DNA of 8,595 bases. Source: an uncultured Rubrobacteraceae bacterium (GTDB taxonomy: Bacteria; Actinomycetota; Rubrobacteria; Rubrobacterales; Rubrobacteraceae). Positions within the stretch are counted from its first letter, which is position 1; every line of letters begins with the position of its first letter. The notes beneath the pieces were generated by a model that did no database searches, was not told the DNA's origin, and saw only the letters and a program-made list of their open reading frames with translations. Where the stretch lies: assembly GCA_902805985.1 (NCBI GenBank), contig CADCUW010000014.1, positions 1 to 8,595 on the forward strand, given 5' to 3'. The translations under genes and the position numbers were made by a program. Positions 5,060 through 8,595 of this stretch are shown here, in pieces.

Positions 5060-7342
5060 ATGACGGCTATCCGGGAATCCAACCCGCTCGCTGAGATGAG
5101 CAGCAAGACGCTCCGGTCGCTCGGGGATACGGTCGCAAGCCTGCCGCCGCGAGAGGCGACGCTCGTCAAGATGCCGGGGCTGCACCCCGAGCTGGTCGAG
5201 GCTTTGGGGAAGATGGGGGCGTCCAGGCTCTACTCGCACCAGTTGGAGGCGTACGAGCGGGTGCGGGCAGGGGAGAACGTGGTGGTGGCGACGGCGACGG
5301 CGAGCGGGAAGTCGCTGTGCTACAAGATCCCGGCCTTCCAGAACGCGCTTCACCGGATGAAGAGCCGCTCGATCTTCCTGTACCCGACCAAGGCGCTCGC
5401 GCAGGATCAGCTAGGCAAGATCAAGGGCTTCGCCCTCCCCGGAGTCCACCCCGCCACCTACGACGGCGACACCCCGCAGGCCCTGCGCGCGGAAATCCGA
5501 CGCCGCTCGAACGTCGTCCTCACGAACCCTGACATGCTCAACATCGGCCTGCTGCCCAACCACGAGGCCTGGGGCGACTTCCTGCGCAACCTGGAGATCG
5601 TGGCCGTGGATGAGGCCCACGTCCTGCGCGGTGTCTTCGGCTCCCACGTCGCCGCCGTTTTGCGGAGGCTCAGGCGCGTCGCGGAGCTGCACGGGGGCGA
5701 TCCGCGCTTCGTGCTGACGAGCGCGACCATCGCAAACCCGCAGGAGCTCGCCGAGAGCCTGACCGGGCTGCCCTTCTCGCTCGTGGACGACGATGGGGCC
5801 TCCTCCGGGCCGCGGCGGGTGGTGTTCCGCAATCCCCCTCTCCTGGACAAGGAGAAGGGCGAGCGGCGGAGCCTACTCACCGAGGGGGCGCTCGTCTTCG
5901 CGGACCTGGTCTCGCGTGGGATCCGAACCATCGCCTTCGCCCGGTCCAGGAAGGCGGCCGAGCTTATCTACCGCTACGCGGCCGAGCGGCTAGGCATCGA
6001 GGGTGCGCGCAGGATCTCCCCGTACAGGGCGGGCTACACCGCCCGCGAGCGCCGGGACATCGAGGGGAGGCTCTTCAGCGGCGACCTTCTCGGCGTCGTC
6101 TCGACCAACGCGCTTGAGCTCGGGGTGGACGTGGGTGCTTTGGACGCGGTGGTCTGTTGCGGCTATCCGGGGAGCGTCGCCTCGATCTGGCAGCAGTGGG
6201 GCCGCGCCGGACGCGGCAAGGACCCATCCCTGGCCGTCTACATCGCCGGCCGCGACTCCCTCGACCAGTTCCTCTTCGAGAACCCGCCCCGCGTCCTCGG
6301 CCGCCGCGTCGAGGCCGCGAGGGTAACGATGGAGAACCCGTACATCCTTGGCCCTCACCTGTTAGCCGCGGCTCACGAGGCCCCGCTCGATGCCGAAGAC
6401 GAGCAGTATTTCGGGCCGGCGTATCGGGGCGTCGCCAAGAGGATGATGGAGGACAGGATGCTCGCCGCGAGCGGGGAGCGCCTGATCTACGCCCGCTCCG
6501 ACAGCCCCGCCCGTAACGTCTCTTTACGCTCCGCCTCTTCCCAGACCGTCCTTATAGCGGACGTTGACGGTGAGCTTATAGGGACGGCCGAGGCGACGCG
6601 CGCCCCGAGCGAGCTTCACCCCGGCGCCACGTACCTGCACCGCGGCAACGCCTACGAGATAGAGGACCTCGACCTGCGCCTGCACCGCGCGGTCGCCCGC
6701 CGCGTGCCGAACAACTTCTACACGAAGCCCAAGGTCGAGACGGACGTGGAGATCGTGGAAGAGGTCGAGACCAGGGGCCTGCCGAACGGGGCGACGCTGC
6801 ACTGGGGGCGCGTCAGGACGACGGACTCCGTAACCTTCTACAAGAAGGTCAGGGTGGCGGACGAGAAGGAGCTCGGGGTCTACCCGCTCGACCTGCCGGA
6901 CGTTACGCTTGAGACGCAGGCCTTCTGGGTGACGCTGCCGCCGATACCGAGGGGTGCCCGCCCGAGCTTCGAGAGCTTCGGGGGGGCGCTGCACGCCGGG
7001 GAGCACGGCATGATCGGGCTGTTGCCCCTCTTCGCGATGTGCGACCGGGCTGATATCGGGGGGCTCTCCACCCCCGCCCACCACCAGAACCGGCTGCCCA
7101 CGATCTTCGTCTACGATGGCTACCCCGGCGGCGTGGGCATCTCCCGGCGCGGCTTCGACGCCTTCTCCTCCCTCGCCCGGGACACGGTCGGCGTCATCAC
7201 CCGCTGCCCGTGCGAGCGGGGCTGCCCGGCCTGCATCCAATCCCCCAAGTGCGGCAACTGGAACGAACCTCTGAGCAAGACCGGCGCCGTGGACCTCCTC
7301 CGCTACCTGCTCGGCCAGACGGGCAAGTACCCGGCGGAGTAG
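5060..7342 (+). CDS. DEAD/DEAH-box helicase of the YprA/MrfA/Hrq1 type with C-terminal MZB (DUF1998) domain
   Basis: An ATP-dependent superfamily 2 DNA helicase of 760 residues. Motifs in order: Q-like LYSHQ (57-61), motif I ATATASGKS (77-85), Ia PTKALAQDQ (109-117), Ib TNPDML (155-160), II DEAH (184-187), III TSATIANP (220-227), IV near AFARSRKAAE, V STNALELGVDVG (348-359) and VI QQWGRAGRG (378-386). The C-terminus carries the MZB domain with YDGYPGGVGIS and a cysteine cluster (C716, C718, C722, C725, C731) that should bind a metal. Bacillus MrfA (YprA) acts in excision repair of mitomycin damage, and yeast Hrq1 is a RecQ4-like relative, so a DNA-lesion repair role is likely. No MrfB-like nuclease gene is nearby. 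The ATG has an AAGGA site (5052-5056) at short spacing. Family assignment is firm; substrate is inferred. Confidence 0.94.
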   Translation: MTAIRESNPLAEMSSKTLRSLGDTVASLPPREATLVKMPGLHPELVEALGKMGASRLYSHQLEAYERVRAGENVVVATATASGKSLCYKIPAFQNALHRMKSRSIFLYPTKALAQDQLGKIKGFALPGVHPATYDGDTPQALRAEIRRRSNVVLTNPDMLNIGLLPNHEAWGDFLRNLEIVAVDEAHVLRGVFGSHVAAVLRRLRRVAELHGGDPRFVLTSATIANPQELAESLTGLPFSLVDDDGASSGPRRVVFRNPPLLDKEKGERRSLLTEGALVFADLVSRGIRTIAFARSRKAAELIYRYAAERLGIEGARRISPYRAGYTARERRDIEGRLFSGDLLGVVSTNALELGVDVGALDAVVCCGYPGSVASIWQQWGRAGRGKDPSLAVYIAGRDSLDQFLFENPPRVLGRRVEAARVTMENPYILGPHLLAAAHEAPLDAEDEQYFGPAYRGVAKRMMEDRMLAASGERLIYARSDSPARNVSLRSASSQTVLIADVDGELIGTAEATRAPSELHPGATYLHRGNAYEIEDLDLRLHRAVARRVPNNFYTKPKVETDVEIVEEVETRGLPNGATLHWGRVRTTDSVTFYKKVRVADEKELGVYPLDLPDVTLETQAFWVTLPPIPRGARPSFESFGGALHAGEHGMIGLLPLFAMCDRADIGGLSTPAHHQNRLPTIFVYDGYPGGVGISRRGFDAFSSLARDTVGVITRCPCERGCPACIQSPKCGNWNEPLSKTGAVDLLRYLLGQTGKYPAE

Positions 7343-7347
7343 GGCGG

Positions 7348-7812
7348 ATGGCGCCCTCGCGACCCTACGTCGCCATCGTCGGCTCCGGCGCGGCGACCGG
7401 GGTTCTCTACGAAAAAGCACGCGAGGTCGGCCGACTCGTGGCCGAGCGGGGTGGCATCGTCGTCTGCGGCGGGCTCTCCGGCGTGATGGAGGCCGCCGCC
7501 CGTGGGGCGATGGAAGGTGGCGGCACGACCATCGGCATCCTGCCGGACGAAGACCGGGGCAGGGCAAACGGATATCTATCCCTCTCCGTTGCCTCGGGGA
7601 TGGGGCAGGCGCGGAACCTGGCTGTTGTGTGCTCGGGGGACGTGGTCGTCGCCGTCGGCGGGGAGTACGGGACGTTATCCGAGGTTGGGCTGGCGCTGAA
7701 GGTGGGGCGGCCAGTGGTCTCTCTGGGGAGTTGGGACCTCGGGGATCACGTCGTCGTCGCGGCCGCGCCACGGGAGGCGGTGGGGGCGGCGTTCGGGTTG
7801 CTCGGTGTGTAG
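7348..7812 (+). CDS. TIGR00725 / LOG-like Rossmann-fold protein
   Basis: A compact 154-residue protein of the family once annotated as lysine decarboxylase-like (SLOG/LOG fold). Visible marks are an N-terminal beta strand and Gly-rich turn (VAIVGSG, 8-14), GGLSGVMEAAARGAM (41-55), GILP (63-66), GMGQARN (84-90) and the signature loop GGEYGTLSE (104-112), corresponding to the LOG PGGxGTxxE motif. LOG enzymes release cytokinin-type bases from nucleotides, and SLOG relatives bind nucleotides or sense nucleotide-derived ligands. The biological role of the TIGR00725 branch is not established. The ATG was chosen over upstream in-frame starts because it begins 5 bases after the helicase stop, with GGAG (7336-7339) 8 bases before it. 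This makes co-translation with the helicase likely. Decarboxylase activity should not be assumed. Confidence 0.85.
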   Translation: MAPSRPYVAIVGSGAATGVLYEKAREVGRLVAERGGIVVCGGLSGVMEAAARGAMEGGGTTIGILPDEDRGRANGYLSLSVASGMGQARNLAVVCSGDVVVAVGGEYGTLSEVGLALKVGRPVVSLGSWDLGDHVVVAAAPREAVGAAFGLLGV

Positions 7813-7848
7813 TATCTGCGGGGGCCAATCGTAGAGATCGGAGGTCGT

Positions 7849-8547
7849 ATGGCTGAGAACGGGCGCGTGGCGCTGGTGAGCGGGGGTAACAGGGGGATCG
7901 GGCTCGAGGTCTGCCGCCGGCTCGCCGAGGAGGGGCTGACCGTGATCCTCGGCTCCCGTGACGAGGAGAGGGGACGGGAGGCGGCGGAGGGACTCCCCGG
8001 CGAGGTGGCCGTCCGGCAGCTCGACGTGGCCGACGCCGGCAGCGTCGAGAAGCTTGCGGCCTCCGTAGAGAGCGACTTCGGGCGGCTGGACGTGCTCGTG
8101 AACAACGCCGGGATCTCCAACGACGACGGCCAGAGCGGGGCCGGGGCCGACCTCCACCGCGTGAAGGAGGCGCTGGAGGCGAACCTGTTCGGGGCGTGGC
8201 GGCTCTGTGAGGTTGCGATACCCCACATGAGGCGCGAGGGTTACGGCCGGATCGTCAACGTCTCCACGGGTCTGGCCGCACTGGAGGACATGGGCGGCGG
8301 CTCGCCGGGGTACCGCATCTCCAAGACCTCCCTCAACGCCCTCACCCGCATCCTGGCCTCCGAGCTGCGCGGTAGCGGTATCCTAGTGAACGCCGTCAAC
8401 CCCGGCTGGGTCGCTACCGACATGGGCGGCGCGAACGCCAACCGCACCGTCGAAGAGGGCGCTGACGGCGTCGTCTGGGCGGCCACGCTGCCCAACAGCG
8501 GCCCTACCGGCGGCTTCTTCAGGGACCGTCGCTACGTCGCCTGGTAG
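7849..8547 (+). CDS. Short-chain dehydrogenase/reductase, carbonyl reductase-like
   Basis: An NAD(P)-dependent oxidoreductase with a classical SDR Rossmann fold, 232 residues. The cofactor motif is SGGNRGIG (11-18), NNAG is at 85-88, and the catalytic tetrad is N112, S139, Y155 and K159 (YRISK). NPGWVATDMGG (184-194) follows. The C-terminal GPTGGFFRD segment and the PGW form resemble carbonyl reductase-like SDRs (the CBR1/plant carbonyl reductase group). R37 after the second strand would suit NADPH, which is inference. The substrate cannot be told from sequence. A strong GGAGGT (7840-7845) lies 3 bases before the ATG. The 36-base gap from the preceding gene shows no terminator, so read-through is possible. 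The gene is complete, ending 48 bases before the window edge. Confidence 0.93.
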   Translation: MAENGRVALVSGGNRGIGLEVCRRLAEEGLTVILGSRDEERGREAAEGLPGEVAVRQLDVADAGSVEKLAASVESDFGRLDVLVNNAGISNDDGQSGAGADLHRVKEALEANLFGAWRLCEVAIPHMRREGYGRIVNVSTGLAALEDMGGGSPGYRISKTSLNALTRILASELRGSGILVNAVNPGWVATDMGGANANRTVEEGADGVVWAATLPNSGPTGGFFRDRRYVAW

Positions 8548-8595
8548 GTTTCGGGCCCCAGGTTCTAGGGATGGCGTGGTCGGGGCAGATGAGTC

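Noticed and set aside
7210..7347. Upstream extension of the LOG-like gene into the helicase
   Set aside because: It would overlap the helicase metal-binding C-terminus by over 130 bases. The ATG at 7348 has a well-spaced GGAG and a family-like N-terminus.
6524..7828. Minus-strand open frame opposite the helicase and LOG-like gene
   Set aside because: Antisense of two well-supported genes, with low-complexity Arg/Pro content.

Overview
The window is high-GC bacterial DNA with all genes on the + strand, frequent GTG/TTG starts and tight gene spacing. The order SRP RNA, dnaX, ebfC, recR is typical of Gram-positive bacteria. The class E-like sortase, GC content and protein style point to an actinobacterium, most likely Rubrobacter or a relative. 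That assignment is inference from family resemblance, not a database match.

Layout: (1) 36-134, a small bacterial SRP RNA (ffs). (2) 135-412, a gene-free stretch with a probable SRP terminator, an unusual inverted array of CCTGNNN-type 7-base units containing a 21-bp hairpin, and the dnaX promoter. (3) 413-2290, dnaX, the clamp-loader tau subunit. (4) 2291-2466, a hairpin, an AT-richer promoter region and a strong Shine-Dalgarno site. (5) 2467-3943, a two-gene cell-surface cassette: a small secreted LPETG-anchored protein with AEETT repeats, and a sortase with a Pro/Glu spacer. (6) 4044-4983, ebfC and recR. (7) 5060-7812, a YprA/MrfA/Hrq1-type repair helicase and, 5 bases later, a TIGR00725/LOG-like protein. 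(8) 7849-8547, a short-chain dehydrogenase/reductase.

The window is mainly a DNA replication and repair neighbourhood: clamp loader, nucleoid protein, RecR and repair helicase. The surface-protein/sortase pair splits dnaX from ebfC-recR, which are often contiguous. ebfC has its own promoter, with the same architecture and start-codon distance as the dnaX promoter, so the two halves may still be co-regulated.

Three starts were decided by ribosome binding sites: GTG 2467 (LPETG protein), GTG 4044 (ebfC) and TTG 4384 (recR). The least explained sequence is the heptad inverted array upstream of dnaX. A possible related short array lies at the recR stop codon. No tRNA, CRISPR array, insertion sequence or pseudogene was seen. 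Bases 8548-8595 hold nothing recognisable.
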